Program-made: the position numbers and the translations under genes
Shown here: positions 52,718 to 62,587 of the stretch, in pieces
Position numbering within the stretch: position 1 is the stretch's first letter
Layout of the letters: each line of letters opens with the position of its first letter
From: Sphingomonas panacis
Lineage (GTDB): Bacteria; Pseudomonadota; Alphaproteobacteria; Sphingomonadales; Sphingomonadaceae
DNA: 64,000 nt
Assembly: GCF_001717955.1 (NCBI RefSeq)
Contig: NZ_CP014168.1
Coordinates: 930,001 to 994,000 of the forward strand
Direction of reading: 5' to 3'
Notes under the pieces: model-generated
Database searches by the model: none
What the model saw: only the letters and a program-made list of their open reading frames with translations
Told to the model about the DNA's origin: nothing

Positions 52718-53926
52718 TCACTTGCTATCGAACCAGGCTTTCCATTGCGGCACGGCCGTCGCGAACGTTCCGCGATGGGTGGTCGCGCCGGTCGAGATAG
52801 CCTCGACGTTGGGATTGCCCGAGCCCATCGACTGCGCATAGGTCATCGCGATGCGACCGACGCCGGGGGTGATCGCTTCATCGGCTTCACCGTAGTAATT
52901 GTGGACCGGTGATTTGATGACCCAGCGGTAGGACTGCGTCTGTGCGGCCAATTTGCCATAGGCCGAATTGGTGAAATACTGCGGATCGAAATATTCCGGG
53001 CGCATCAGCTTGCGCAGATCGGCCGGAAGCGTCGAAACATCGGCGGGCACGCGATCATACGCCTTTTTGGCGACGTCGTAATATTCGTCCTTCAGAACCG
53101 AATGCGCCAGCCCCGGAAAGCCATAATAGTTTTCGAACGCGAACGCCGACAGGATCACAATGCTGTTGAGCCAGACCGCGTCATTCTTGCGTGGATAAGT
53201 CAGCATGCCCTCAAGCAATGCATAGACATCGAGCGGGGCGCTCGCGGTGGCGGCGCCATCGACCTTGATCCCGGCGGCTTCGAGCTTTTCGAGCATCGCC
53301 ATCGTCACGAAGCCACCCTGCGACCAGCCCGACAGGAACAGCTTGGGGCTGGACAGCTTCATGCTCGCCATCACCGCCTGGCTGGCTTTGAGCATGTCAT
53401 AGGTGGCCTGCTGGTGGCTCGCCTTGACCATATAGCCTTCCGGCTCGGTCGAAATGCCCATGCCAAAATAGTCCGCGCCGATCAGCATATAGCCTTGGCC
53501 GGCGAACTGGGCGATCATTAACTGCGTTTCGGGCGAGTTATCGGGATACGAGGCAACGTCCTGGCGACCATAAACGGTGCCATGCTGATACGACACCGTC
53601 GGGAAAGACTTTCCGCCCGTATCCGGCACCGCAAGCAGGCCCGAAGCCGCAATCGGCTTGTTACCTTTTTCCGGGATGACCGAATCGTAAGTTACGCGAT
53701 AGAGGCGCACCGCATTGCGCGCCGGCGTATAAGCAACTTTGACACCGGAAAAGGCGGGCGTGTCGGTCGTCAGGATCTTATTGAGGCGCTCGACATCCCA
53801 GCGGCCCAGAAATTCGTATTTCACCCCCGAAACCACTTCGACCGGCGCACCTTGTGCAAACGCAGAACAAGGCAATGCTGCCCCCAAGGCGACCGCGCAC
53901 GCGATATCACGCAGACATTTCAGCAT
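52718..53926 (-). CDS. exported lipase/esterase-like alpha/beta-hydrolase
   Basis: A 402-residue secreted protein with a signal peptide (MLKCLRDIACAVALGAALPC to AFAQ). The nucleophile Ser is near residue 202 in SGWSQGGF, and YQHGT (about 113-117) supplies the oxyanion region. The arrangement fits the secretory lipase/prolyl-oligopeptidase-like group; the Asp and His of the triad are likely in YYGEADEAITP and TTHRGTF. It would hydrolyse an ester or lipid in the periplasm or outside. GGGAGG precedes the ATG. It is convergent with the regulator at 51254 and stands alone. Confidence 0.85.
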   Translation of the reverse strand: MLKCLRDIACAVALGAALPCSAFAQGAPVEVVSGVKYEFLGRWDVERLNKILTTDTPAFSGVKVAYTPARNAVRLYRVTYDSVIPEKGNKPIAASGLLAVPDTGGKSFPTVSYQHGTVYGRQDVASYPDNSPETQLMIAQFAGQGYMLIGADYFGMGISTEPEGYMVKASHQQATYDMLKASQAVMASMKLSSPKLFLSGWSQGGFVTMAMLEKLEAAGIKVDGAATASAPLDVYALLEGMLTYPRKNDAVWLNSIVILSAFAFENYYGFPGLAHSVLKDEYYDVAKKAYDRVPADVSTLPADLRKLMRPEYFDPQYFTNSAYGKLAAQTQSYRWVIKSPVHNYYGEADEAITPGVGRIAMTYAQSMGSGNPNVEAISTGATTHRGTFATAVPQWKAWFDSK

Positions 53927-54086
53927 ATTGACCTCCCCCGAAATCTAACCCCAAAATTGCATCGCCGATCCCATCGATATCGTCAATTGATCTACGCTCA
54001 ATCAGGCTGTGCGACGGTGACGCGGTGGCCGATGCGGACACTCAAACGATGTGGTGGGACCACCGCCCCCCGGCAAAGCGCGCCGG

Positions 54087-56585
54087 TCAATAGACGTCGC
54101 GCCGGTATCGACCCTCTTCGGCGAGGCGATCCATGCGCTCGGCGCCGACGATCGCGGCCAACGCATCGTGAACGCCCTGCGCCATACCGTCGAGGCTGCC
54201 GCAAACCATGACGGTCGCACCCGCATCGATCCACTCGCGAAGGTCGGCACCAGCTTCGCATACCAGATCCTGAACGTACCGCCCGCACCCGGCGTCGCGC
54301 GAGTAGCAGCGGTCGAGCCGCGCGAGCGTACCGTCCGCCAGCCAGCCAGCAAGCTCGCCGTCGAAATACTGTTCGTGCGCGGCGCTGCGCTCGCCGAACA
54401 AAAGCCAATGTCCGCGGCGCCCGGCATGCGCCTGCTCGCGCAGATGCGCGCGCAGCCCGGCGATGCCGGTGCCGTTGCCGATCAGGATCAGCGTCGTCGC
54501 GCCGCGATCGTCCGTCCGAAAATTCGGATTGGGCCGGATACGCAGCGGGGTGGTCGATCCCAACGGGAGATGCGCCGTCAGCCACCCCGACCCGATGCCA
54601 AACCGACCGTCAGCGTCCCGAACCTGTCGCACGACGAGATCGAGCGTGCCGTCGGCGGGGGTCGACGCGGCGGAATATTCGCGGATCGGTAGCGGGCGCA
54701 TTTTCGCATCGGGCGGCAGCATGACGGTCGCCAGCGTTTCACGCGCATGCGCGGTGCGCGTGATGACCTCGCCATCGGCGGCGTGTGCCGCAAGCAGCGC
54801 ATCCACCACGGCTGGCGCGTTGTGCGGCTGCACCTCGACGATATCGCCGGCCGCCCACTCCATCGTCGAATCGACCGGCGGCTCGAACCGCAGATGATAG
54901 GTCTTGAGCGCCTCGCTGCCCGGATTGAGCGCGACACGCTCGACGAGCGTCCAGCTTTCGAACGTGGCGGCGGTCTGCCCCCGCGTTCCCGCGCCCGCGC
55001 CGAGCGTGCGAAGTTCGCTTGCCCAGCGCGCCTCGGCGTCCGCGTCGTCGCGGTCCATCGCGATCATCGCAAAAAGCGGCTCCGCGCCGGCGTTGGCCAG
55101 CCACGAGTCGACCGTCCGGCCATAGCCGCAGAAGTCGGGATATTCGCGATCGCCCAGCGCCAGCACACCGTAAGCGAGATGGGCGAGATCGGGGTGCTTC
55201 CGCGCGCGCAGCATCCGCGTGGTGAACCCCCGCGCCATGTCGGGCGGCTCGCCGTCACCATAGGTGCTGACGACGAACAGCACTTTCGTTGCGGCGGCGA
55301 GCCGTTCGGCGGTGATCTTGCCGAGCGGAACCACCTGCGCGCGGACGCCGCCGAGGCCAAGCGCCTGCGCCGCGTTGCGTGCGAGGATTTCCGCCGTGCC
55401 GGTCTGGCTGGCATACGCGATCAGCAGATCGCCCGCACCTCGCGAGCCCGTGGACTTGGCCTCAAGCGCTTTCGCCGCCCGCGTCCGCTTGCGCCGCGAG
55501 AGATAGAGCAGAAAGCCCGTCACCGTGAACAGCGGCATGGTCAGGCTGGTCAGCAGCATCACAATTCGGCCGGGGAGACCGAAGAACGCGCCGCGATGCA
55601 GTTCGAACATGCTTTGCGTGATGATCGTGCCGAGCGGCCTGTTGTCGTAGAGGTCGCGCGTCTTGAGCTTGTCCGTCCCCGGCACATAGCTGTAGCGGTC
55701 GAGCTGGCGCAGGTGCCGCGCATCGGCGCGGCGGGCATCGAAGGTGATCGCCTTCATCGGCTGATTTGGCGGCGGGCGGGAGATGCGCACCCAGACGTAG
55801 CGGTTGCCCGTTATCGCGCGGAAGTTCGCCCAGGCGGGATCGAGCGCGGGGCGCGGCGCGACGCCGCCCTTCTTCGCACGGTCGGCATCCTCGCTGCCGG
55901 CCTTTCCGGTCAGGGCATAGGTGACGCCGCGACTATACCAGTCGTAGCTCCACCATAGACCCGTCAGCGCGCTCAGCAGGTAGAAGAGCAGCACCCATGT
56001 CCCGATCACGACATGCAGCGCGCGCCACAGATTGCGCCCGGTCTTGCGCAGGTCCGGCACCAGCCACGCGCGCCAGTCCAGCCCACGGCGCGGCCAGCGC
56101 AGATACAGGCCGGAGAGCGCGAAGAAGATCAGCGCGATCGCACTCGCACCCGTGATCTGGCGACCGATGCCATTGCCGCCGCCGGGCAGCGCCAGCCAGC
56201 GGTGCAGCTCGTCCACCGTGTCGAAGAAACCGGCGCCCGCCGACTCACCCAGCCAGCGCCCGGTCGCGCGGTCCACCCTGCCCTGCTTGCGGTCGTGCCC
56301 CGCGCTCGCGGTGAGGCGGACGGCGTGCGAGCGGTCGCGCGGCATCTCCCAGTCGAGCCGGCTGACATAATAGCCGGGATGGTCCGCCTGCACGCGCGCG
56401 ATCACCGCGTCCGGCGACAGGTCCGCGCGCGCCGGCACGCCCGGCGCGTAGAGCCGCGGTGACAGTGCCTCGCTGATCTCGTCCTCGAAGCTCATCGTCG
56501 CGCCGGTCACGCCCATCACCGCGAGGACGATCCCGGCGGTGATGCCCAGGAACCAGTGGATCTGAAAGAGTACGCGCTTTGCCAT
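54087..56585 (-). CDS. membrane PepSY protein fused to flavodoxin and NADPH-reductase domains
   Basis: An 832-residue inner-membrane flavoprotein. The N-terminal part (about residues 1-370) is a PepSY-type domain with four membrane helices and paired histidines (LFQIHWFLG, DELHRWLALP, RALHVVIGTW, FELHRGAFFG) that could hold heme. A flavodoxin-like FMN domain follows (about 386-530; AYASQTGTAEIL and STYGDGEPPD). The C-terminal part (about 555-832) is a ferredoxin-reductase-like FAD/NADPH module (SAASTPADG, GNGTGIAGLRAHL, VCGSLDGM). Such fusions pass NADPH electrons across the membrane, probably to reduce ferric siderophores. It is divergent from the receptor at 56697. Confidence 0.9.
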   Translation of the reverse strand: MAKRVLFQIHWFLGITAGIVLAVMGVTGATMSFEDEISEALSPRLYAPGVPARADLSPDAVIARVQADHPGYYVSRLDWEMPRDRSHAVRLTASAGHDRKQGRVDRATGRWLGESAGAGFFDTVDELHRWLALPGGGNGIGRQITGASAIALIFFALSGLYLRWPRRGLDWRAWLVPDLRKTGRNLWRALHVVIGTWVLLFYLLSALTGLWWSYDWYSRGVTYALTGKAGSEDADRAKKGGVAPRPALDPAWANFRAITGNRYVWVRISRPPPNQPMKAITFDARRADARHLRQLDRYSYVPGTDKLKTRDLYDNRPLGTIITQSMFELHRGAFFGLPGRIVMLLTSLTMPLFTVTGFLLYLSRRKRTRAAKALEAKSTGSRGAGDLLIAYASQTGTAEILARNAAQALGLGGVRAQVVPLGKITAERLAAATKVLFVVSTYGDGEPPDMARGFTTRMLRARKHPDLAHLAYGVLALGDREYPDFCGYGRTVDSWLANAGAEPLFAMIAMDRDDADAEARWASELRTLGAGAGTRGQTAATFESWTLVERVALNPGSEALKTYHLRFEPPVDSTMEWAAGDIVEVQPHNAPAVVDALLAAHAADGEVITRTAHARETLATVMLPPDAKMRPLPIREYSAASTPADGTLDLVVRQVRDADGRFGIGSGWLTAHLPLGSTTPLRIRPNPNFRTDDRGATTLILIGNGTGIAGLRAHLREQAHAGRRGHWLLFGERSAAHEQYFDGELAGWLADGTLARLDRCYSRDAGCGRYVQDLVCEAGADLREWIDAGATVMVCGSLDGMAQGVHDALAAIVGAERMDRLAEEGRYRRDVY

Positions 56586-56636
56586 TGCCGGTCCGTCTGC
56601 CTCGAAGATCCGACCTATCACGCGGACCGACAAAAA

Positions 56637-56659
56637 CGCAATTGCGACCTATTTGCATT
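56637..56659. promoter_or_regulatory. possible iron-type operator between reductase and receptor
   Basis: CGCAATTGCG is a perfect 10-base palindrome, followed by ACCTATTTGCATT. The position between a ferric reductase-like gene and a siderophore-type receptor suggests an iron-responsive site, but the match to any Fur consensus is weak. Confidence 0.25.
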
Positions 56660-56696
56660 AACGCTACGGGACCGGCCGCGTTCAAACGGGGGTCTC

Positions 56697-58784
56697 ATGA
56701 GTTTCTGGGTGATGGCAGCGTCGGCTGCGGTGATGGCTGCGAACACACCGGCGGCGGCGGACGAACAAGACCAGGTCGAGCGCAAGCTCGATGAGGAGAT
56801 CGTCGTCACCGGCCGGATGCCGACGTTCAAGACCGATGTCGTGCAGGTCGGCGCGTTCCGCAATCAGTCGATCCTCGACACGCCGGCGAGTGTCGCGGTG
56901 ATCCCAAGGGCGCTGCTCGACGCTCAAGGCGCCACCGGCCTTGAGGACGCGTTGCGCAACACGCCCGGCGTCACGCAACAGGCGACCAGCCCCACCACCA
57001 GCAACAATTTCGTGTCGCGCGGCGTCCTGATGAACGCCCGCACCAATTATCGCCTGAACGGCGCGCTCCAGATCATCAACCTCAGCCCGGTGCCGATCGA
57101 GAACAAGCAGCGCGTCGAGCTGCTCAAGGGCGTTTCCGCGCTCTATTATGGCCTCGCCACACCTTCGGGCATCGTTAACGTGGTGACCAAGCGCGCGGGC
57201 GGCCAGCCCGTCACCAACGCCTATATCAACGGCGACGCGGAGGGCAGCATCGGTGGCGGCCTCGATATCGGGCGCAAGTTCGGTGACGCGGGGCAATTCG
57301 GCGCGCGGATCAACGCCTATGCGTCGCATGTCGAAACGCCGATCGATGGCGTCAACGGCCACCGCTATCTCGTCAGCGGCGCGTTCGACTGGCAGGCGAC
57401 CGGGCGGCTGTCGCTCAAGCTCGACGTCGAGCATTATCGCCGCGCGACCGACGAACCGGGCGGAATCGCGCTGTCGGCATTCCAGTTGCTCGATCATATC
57501 CCCGATCCCCACCATCGCTATGCGCCGGTCAACGCGCCCTATCGCACATGGTCGACCAACGTGCTGGGCCGCGCCGATTATGCACTGGGGGATGACTGGT
57601 CGATCCGCGCGGAAGCGGGGCTTGCGCAATCGCGGCGCCAGCGCAGCCGCGCCGATTTCAGCTTCACCGGCGCCGCCACGGTGGCGAGCGGCGCGGGCCG
57701 GATTTCGGGCAATTACGCGCCCGATCAGGCATATCGCAACGAATATGTCCGTGGCGAAATCGCCGGCAAGGTCGAGACCCTCGGCATCACCCACGACCTG
57801 CTGTTCGGTGTCGCCCGCAACCGGCAGGTGCAGGAAGACCAGCATCAGGCCAGCTACACGGCGGTCGCGCAGAACATCGACGATCCGGTCGCCATCGACT
57901 TCGGCAGTCTCGTCTTCGCCGCGCCCAAGCTCCAGCCGGGCAGCGTCAACATCGACACCGGCGTGTACGCGATGGACATCGCCCATGTCGGCGAGAAGCT
58001 GCTGCTGATCGGCGGCGTGCGGCGCGTGCTGTACGATACCGAGGATTCGACCGGAAACTACCGGATGACGGCATGGACGCCGACCGGCGGTGTGGTGGTC
58101 AAGCCGACGCCGACCTCCAGCCTCTATTTCACCTATATCGAGGGTCTGGAAAGTGCCGGCACCGCGCCCGCCGGCACCACCAACGAGGGCGATGTCCTCG
58201 CGCCTGTGCTCAGCAAGCAGATCGAAGCCGGCGCGCGCATCGAGGTCGCGGGCGCGCTCGCGAGCGTCGCCTATTTTCACATCGATCGCGGTCTCAGCTA
58301 TACCGACAGCAGCAACGTCTATGTCGTCAACGGGCGCGCGATCCACCAAGGCGTCGAAGCATCGGTGCAAGGCAGTCTCACCCGGCAGCTTTCGGTCGCG
58401 CTGTCGGGCCAGTATCTGAGCGCCACGCAGCGCAATACCGGCATCGCCGCGCAGGATGGCAAGCGGGTGGACAACACGCCGCGATGGTCGGCCTCGCTCT
58501 TCGTGCAATATCGCCCGGCCGCGCTGCCCGCGCTGGGCGTGAACGCCGGCATGTATTACACCGGCCTGCGCTATGCCGATGCGCGCAATCTCTACGCGAT
58601 GCCGGGTTATACGACCTACAGCCTGGGTGCGGATTACAAGATCCGCCTGCCCGATGCGCGCGCGCTTACCTTGCGCGTAAACGGCGATAACATCACCAAC
58701 ACACGCTATTGGTCGACGGGCGGCTCGGTGTTTTACGTTGGCCTGGCACGGCAGATCCGCTTCTCGGCGAGCATGGATTTCTGA
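56697..58784 (+). CDS. TonB-dependent siderophore-type receptor
   Basis: A 695-residue TonB receptor of the FhuA/FpvA-like group. A short signal peptide (MSFWVMAASAAVMAANTPAAA) is followed by a TonB-box-like EEIVVTGRM, the plug signature TPASVAVIPRALLDAQG and VELLKGVSALYYGLATPSG, and a barrel ending in Phe (RFSASMDF). The plug pattern is of ferric-siderophore receptors, unlike the two receptors at 26635 and 39720. GGGGG lies just before the ATG. Together with the divergent membrane reductase it forms an iron-uptake pair: the receptor imports the ferri-siderophore and the reductase releases iron. Confidence 0.9.
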   Translation: MSFWVMAASAAVMAANTPAAADEQDQVERKLDEEIVVTGRMPTFKTDVVQVGAFRNQSILDTPASVAVIPRALLDAQGATGLEDALRNTPGVTQQATSPTTSNNFVSRGVLMNARTNYRLNGALQIINLSPVPIENKQRVELLKGVSALYYGLATPSGIVNVVTKRAGGQPVTNAYINGDAEGSIGGGLDIGRKFGDAGQFGARINAYASHVETPIDGVNGHRYLVSGAFDWQATGRLSLKLDVEHYRRATDEPGGIALSAFQLLDHIPDPHHRYAPVNAPYRTWSTNVLGRADYALGDDWSIRAEAGLAQSRRQRSRADFSFTGAATVASGAGRISGNYAPDQAYRNEYVRGEIAGKVETLGITHDLLFGVARNRQVQEDQHQASYTAVAQNIDDPVAIDFGSLVFAAPKLQPGSVNIDTGVYAMDIAHVGEKLLLIGGVRRVLYDTEDSTGNYRMTAWTPTGGVVVKPTPTSSLYFTYIEGLESAGTAPAGTTNEGDVLAPVLSKQIEAGARIEVAGALASVAYFHIDRGLSYTDSSNVYVVNGRAIHQGVEASVQGSLTRQLSVALSGQYLSATQRNTGIAAQDGKRVDNTPRWSASLFVQYRPAALPALGVNAGMYYTGLRYADARNLYAMPGYTTYSLGADYKIRLPDARALTLRVNGDNITNTRYWSTGGSVFYVGLARQIRFSASMDF

Positions 58785-58837
58785 TCGCGGGCGGCATGAG
58801 CGCCGCCCAGCGCGGCCCTGCCAGCCTTGATTTCGTG

Positions 58838-58849
58838 ACATCACTATGT
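58838..58849. promoter_or_regulatory. short palindrome upstream of the GH2 gene
   Basis: ACAT-CACT-ATGT is a perfect inverted repeat, 38 bases before the GH2 start. GntR-type regulators use sites of this size, and a GntR gene lies downstream, but the repeat is short enough to be chance. Confidence 0.25.
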
Positions 58850-58886
58850 ATTACTTTGGCATTTGAAATGTCTTTCAGGAGGCGTG

Positions 58887-61772
58887 ATGATCGACCGTCG
58901 CATGTTCATCGGCGCCTCTGCGTCCGCAGCGGCGATCGGGGTGCCCCGCGTGGCGCATGGCGAGGCTGCGTCCGCCGGTCGTTTATCGCCCGACATGCCG
59001 GTGCCGCTTGGCCACCTTCCCTCGCCGTTCCCGCCCGCCGACCCGAGCCTGTACGCGTTCAACCACGGCTGGCTGTTCCATGAGGGCGACCTGCCGTTTC
59101 CCGCCGTGCGCGGCAACGACCAGACCTATTCCGCGACGAAGGCCGGCAACGCGCAAGGCGCCGCCGGCATCGATTATGACGATTCGGACTGGAGCGCGGT
59201 TCGCCTGCCGCATGACTGGGCGATCGCGCACCCAATCGAATCCGACCAGAACGACGCGTTCGGCTATCGTCGGCGCGGCATCGGCTGGTATCGCCGCTAT
59301 GTCGTGTTCCCGCAGGCGTGGCACGGCCAGTATCTCGAACTGCAACTCGGCGGCATGGCCAACAACGCCACCGTCTGGTTCAACGGCATTCCCGTCGCGC
59401 ACAGCCTGTCGGGCTATGTCCAGCAGAACATCGACGTGACGCCCTACGCCCGCTTCGGCGACGAGCCCAACACGGTCGCGATCCGCGTCGATGGCGATGT
59501 CATGGAGGGCTGGTGGTACGAGGGCGCCGGTCTGTATCGCGAATGCTGGCTGGCGGTGCGGCCGGCGCTGCATATCGTCACCGACGGCGTCCACGCAACG
59601 CCGCGACCGCAACCGGACGGCGCGTGGCGACTTCCGGTAGACGTGACGCTCAACAATGCCGGCGCCGTGGCGGGCGAAGGCATGGTCGAGGCGGTGTTGC
59701 AGGATGCCGATGGCCGCACGCTCGCACAGGCGAGCGCGCCCGTAAGCGCGGCGCCGCTCGACACCAGCACCGCGAGCATGACGCTGTCCGTGCCCAACCC
59801 GCTGCTGTGGTCGCCCGAGACGCCGACGCTGTATGCGCTCCAGACGCGGCTGGTGCGCGGCGGCAAGATCGTCGACAGCCGCCGTACCGAGATCGGATTC
59901 CGCACCACCCGGTTCGATCCGGCCACCGGCTTCCACCTCAACGGCAAGCCGCTCAAGATCAAGGGCGTCTGCATCCACCACGATCATGCCGGTGTCGGCG
60001 TCGGCATACCGGCGGCGCTGCTCGAATGGCGGGTGCGGCGCCTGAAGCAGATCGGCGCCAATGCGATCCGCTTCGCGCATGCGACCCCCGCCGCCGCGCT
60101 GCTCGATGCGTGCGACCGGCTCGGCATGATGGTGATGGACGAGAACCGCCATTTCGACCCCAGCCCCGACTATCTTGCGCACGTCACCTGGATGGTGCGG
60201 CGTGATCGCAACCGGCCGAGCGTGATCCTGTGGTCGGTGCTCAACGAGGAGCCGATGCAGGGCACAGAACAGGGCTATGAGATGGTGCGCCGCCTCGCCG
60301 GGGCGATCCGCGCGCTCGACGATACACGGCCGATCACCGCCGCGATGAACGACGGCATGTTCACGCCGAAGAACGGCGCCGACGCGGTCGATGTCGTCGG
60401 CTTCAACTACAAGCACAATTGGTACGACCGCTATCACGCCGCGCATCCCGACCGGCCGCTGATCAGCACCGAGGATACCAGCGCGGTGATGACGCGCGGT
60501 GAATGGACGACCGACACACAGCGCAACGTCCTCACCTCCTATGATACCGAAGCGCCCGAATGGGGGCTGACGCATCACGAAAGCTGGCAGATGATCGGCA
60601 GCCGGCCGTTCATCGCCGCCACCTTCGTGTGGACCGGGTTCGACTATCACGGCGAGCCGACGCCGCTGCCGTGGCCCGCCGCGTCGAGTTCGTTCGGCAT
60701 CCTCGATCTGTGCGGCTTCGCCAAGATGGCCTATCATCTGCGCCGCGCGCAGTGGGTGGAGGATGCGCCCGTGCTCGCGATCGGGCCGCACTGGAACTGG
60801 GCGGGGCGCGAGGGCCAGCCGATCAAGGTGATGACGCCGGCCAATCTCGAGGAAGTGGCGTTGTTCCTCAATGGCAAGCCGCTTGGGCGACAGGCGCGCG
60901 GGGCCTTCGTCACCCCCGAGTGGCAAGTGCCGTTCGCGCCCGGCAAGCTCGAAGCGGTCGGCTATACCGCCGGCCGCGAGATCCTCCGCGTCGCGGTGGA
61001 AACCGCCGGACGCCCGGCGACGCTGCGGCTGACGCCCGACCGGCCGATGATGCTGAGCGACGGCGACGACGTGCAACCGATCAGCGTCGATCTGCTCGAT
61101 GCCGAAGGCCGCCACGTGCCGACCGCAACCGACCGAGTCACCTTCGGGGTCGAAGGCGGCGAGATCATCGGCGTCGGCAATGGCGATCCCAACGATCATG
61201 ATCCCGAACAGGGCAACACGCGCAAGCTGTTCGCCGGCTTCGCGCAAGTGCTGGTGCGCCCGTTCGCGGGGGCCAAGCAGCTCGTGCTGACCGCGCGTGT
61301 GGCGGGCCTGCCGGCGACGCGCACGGCCTTCCCGCTGGTCGCCGCGCGGACGCGCGACGTGGCCGCGACGCCGGCGGTGCATCACCTCACCGAATGGCGG
61401 CGTACCCCCTTCGCCGCGCAGGCGCCCGATCCGCGCGAGATCTATCCCGCGCAGCAATGGCGCGCGCTCGGCTATGTGCGGACCGGGCGGCTGGAGGAAG
61501 CGCCGGCGGAGCATGGCTTCACGCTCATCCAGGGCCGGTTCGTGCCGCGCCGGGCCGTCGCCGCGCACGGCGGCACGCTGCGGCTGGCGGGCGTGATCGG
61601 CCGCGCGGAACTGTGGGTGGACGGTGTGAAGCTCGCGACCAAGACCGACCGCGCGGAGGCGCCGATCGTCGCGACCCTGCCGGCGGGCGATCAGGAACGT
61701 GTGGTGACGCTGTTGCTCGAAGCCGACGCGGGTGAAGCCGCCGGACTCAGCCGTGGCGTCACGATCTGGTGA
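58887..61772 (+). CDS. exported GH2 family glycosidase (beta-galactosidase-like)
   Basis: A 961-residue GH2 enzyme with a Tat-like signal peptide (MIDRRMFIGASASAAAIG). Order: a jelly-roll sugar-binding domain (DDSDWSAVRLPHDWAI), immunoglobulin-like domains, the TIM barrel with acid-base Glu near residue 454 (SVLNEEP) and nucleophile near 529 (LISTEDTSA), then extra beta domains including a DUF4982-like part. It removes terminal beta-linked sugars; galactose is the usual guess, other beta-sugars are possible. GGAGG precedes the ATG. It is followed on the same strand by the GntR gene, with a PTS GlcNAc permease convergent to it, suggesting glycans that contain GlcNAc. Confidence 0.92.
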   Translation: MIDRRMFIGASASAAAIGVPRVAHGEAASAGRLSPDMPVPLGHLPSPFPPADPSLYAFNHGWLFHEGDLPFPAVRGNDQTYSATKAGNAQGAAGIDYDDSDWSAVRLPHDWAIAHPIESDQNDAFGYRRRGIGWYRRYVVFPQAWHGQYLELQLGGMANNATVWFNGIPVAHSLSGYVQQNIDVTPYARFGDEPNTVAIRVDGDVMEGWWYEGAGLYRECWLAVRPALHIVTDGVHATPRPQPDGAWRLPVDVTLNNAGAVAGEGMVEAVLQDADGRTLAQASAPVSAAPLDTSTASMTLSVPNPLLWSPETPTLYALQTRLVRGGKIVDSRRTEIGFRTTRFDPATGFHLNGKPLKIKGVCIHHDHAGVGVGIPAALLEWRVRRLKQIGANAIRFAHATPAAALLDACDRLGMMVMDENRHFDPSPDYLAHVTWMVRRDRNRPSVILWSVLNEEPMQGTEQGYEMVRRLAGAIRALDDTRPITAAMNDGMFTPKNGADAVDVVGFNYKHNWYDRYHAAHPDRPLISTEDTSAVMTRGEWTTDTQRNVLTSYDTEAPEWGLTHHESWQMIGSRPFIAATFVWTGFDYHGEPTPLPWPAASSSFGILDLCGFAKMAYHLRRAQWVEDAPVLAIGPHWNWAGREGQPIKVMTPANLEEVALFLNGKPLGRQARGAFVTPEWQVPFAPGKLEAVGYTAGREILRVAVETAGRPATLRLTPDRPMMLSDGDDVQPISVDLLDAEGRHVPTATDRVTFGVEGGEIIGVGNGDPNDHDPEQGNTRKLFAGFAQVLVRPFAGAKQLVLTARVAGLPATRTAFPLVAARTRDVAATPAVHHLTEWRRTPFAAQAPDPREIYPAQQWRALGYVRTGRLEEAPAEHGFTLIQGRFVPRRAVAAHGGTLRLAGVIGRAELWVDGVKLATKTDRAEAPIVATLPAGDQERVVTLLLEADAGEAAGLSRGVTIW

Positions 61773-61801
61773 CGTGACAGCAATGACACGCGGCTTCGAC
61801 A

Positions 61802-62581
61802 ATGTTAGCTGGCTTCGATATGTCCTTCATTGAACTTCTCGATATTGCCGGCACCGCTGAAAGCGGCCCACGCTATTTGTGGCTGCAGAAGCTGATCCGC
61901 ACCGCGATCGAAACCCGGCGGCTGCCGGCGGGCGCGGCGCTGCCCAGCGAGCGGGAATTGTGCGACGCGTTCCAGCTCTCGCGCGTGACGATCCGCAAGG
62001 CGATGGAAGCCCTGGTCAACGACGGGCTGCTCGAACGGCGGCGCGGCGCGGGCACGTTCGTGTCGAACGCACCGGCGGAGAAGGAGCCCGGCCGAGTCGA
62101 GAAGAGCTTCTCGATGCTGTCTTCCTTCACCGAGGACATGCTGGCGCGTGGGCGTAGGCCATCGAGCGAGTGGATCGACCGATCGGAAGGGTCGGTGACG
62201 CCCGAGGAAGCGCTGGCGATGGGCATGTCACCGGGATCGCGCGTGTTCCGCTTCCAGCGCATCCGCTTCGCCGATGGCGAGACGATGGCGATCGAATATG
62301 CCGCAGTGCCAGGCTGGGGGCTGAACGGCCTCGAGGATGTCGAGACCTCGCTCTATGGCGCGCTCGAGGCGCATGGCAACCGGCCGGTGCGCGCGTTGCA
62401 GCGCGTGCGCGCGATCGGCTTCGAGCCGGAACAGGCGGAGCTGCTCGGCATCCAGCCGGGCGATCCGGGGCTGCTGATCGAGCGCCGCGCGTTCGCCGCC
62501 GACGGGCGCATCATCGAGGTGACGCATTCCTATTATCGCGGCGACGCTTACGATCTGGTCGCCGAGCTTCACCACATCTAA
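61802..62581 (+). CDS. GntR-family regulator (HutC/NagR-like, UTRA domain)
   Basis: A regulator of about 259 residues: an N-terminal GntR winged helix (LPSERELCDAFQLSRVTIRK and LVNDGLLERRRGAGTFVS) and a C-terminal UTRA ligand domain (SRVFRFQRIRFADGETMAIE and EVTHSYYRGDAYDLVAEL). NagR/NagQ-type members answer to amino-sugar phosphates. ATGs at 61802 and 61820 are both possible; GGCTTCGA occurs twice just upstream of them. It lies 29 bases after the GH2 stop and six bases from the convergent PTS gene, so it probably controls both. Confidence 0.9.
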   Translation: MLAGFDMSFIELLDIAGTAESGPRYLWLQKLIRTAIETRRLPAGAALPSERELCDAFQLSRVTIRKAMEALVNDGLLERRRGAGTFVSNAPAEKEPGRVEKSFSMLSSFTEDMLARGRRPSSEWIDRSEGSVTPEEALAMGMSPGSRVFRFQRIRFADGETMAIEYAAVPGWGLNGLEDVETSLYGALEAHGNRPVRALQRVRAIGFEPEQAELLGIQPGDPGLLIERRAFAADGRIIEVTHSYYRGDAYDLVAELHHI

Positions 62582-62587
62582 GCGGCG

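Noticed and set aside
56682..58844. 720-residue minus-strand open frame opposite the siderophore receptor
   Set aside because: Composition is that of an antisense frame; the receptor on the plus strand has a signal peptide, plug and barrel.
58983..61802. 939-residue open frame on the minus strand
   Set aside because: It is the mirror of the GH2 gene. It is rich in Arg, His and Asp without domains, as is normal opposite GC-rich coding sequence.
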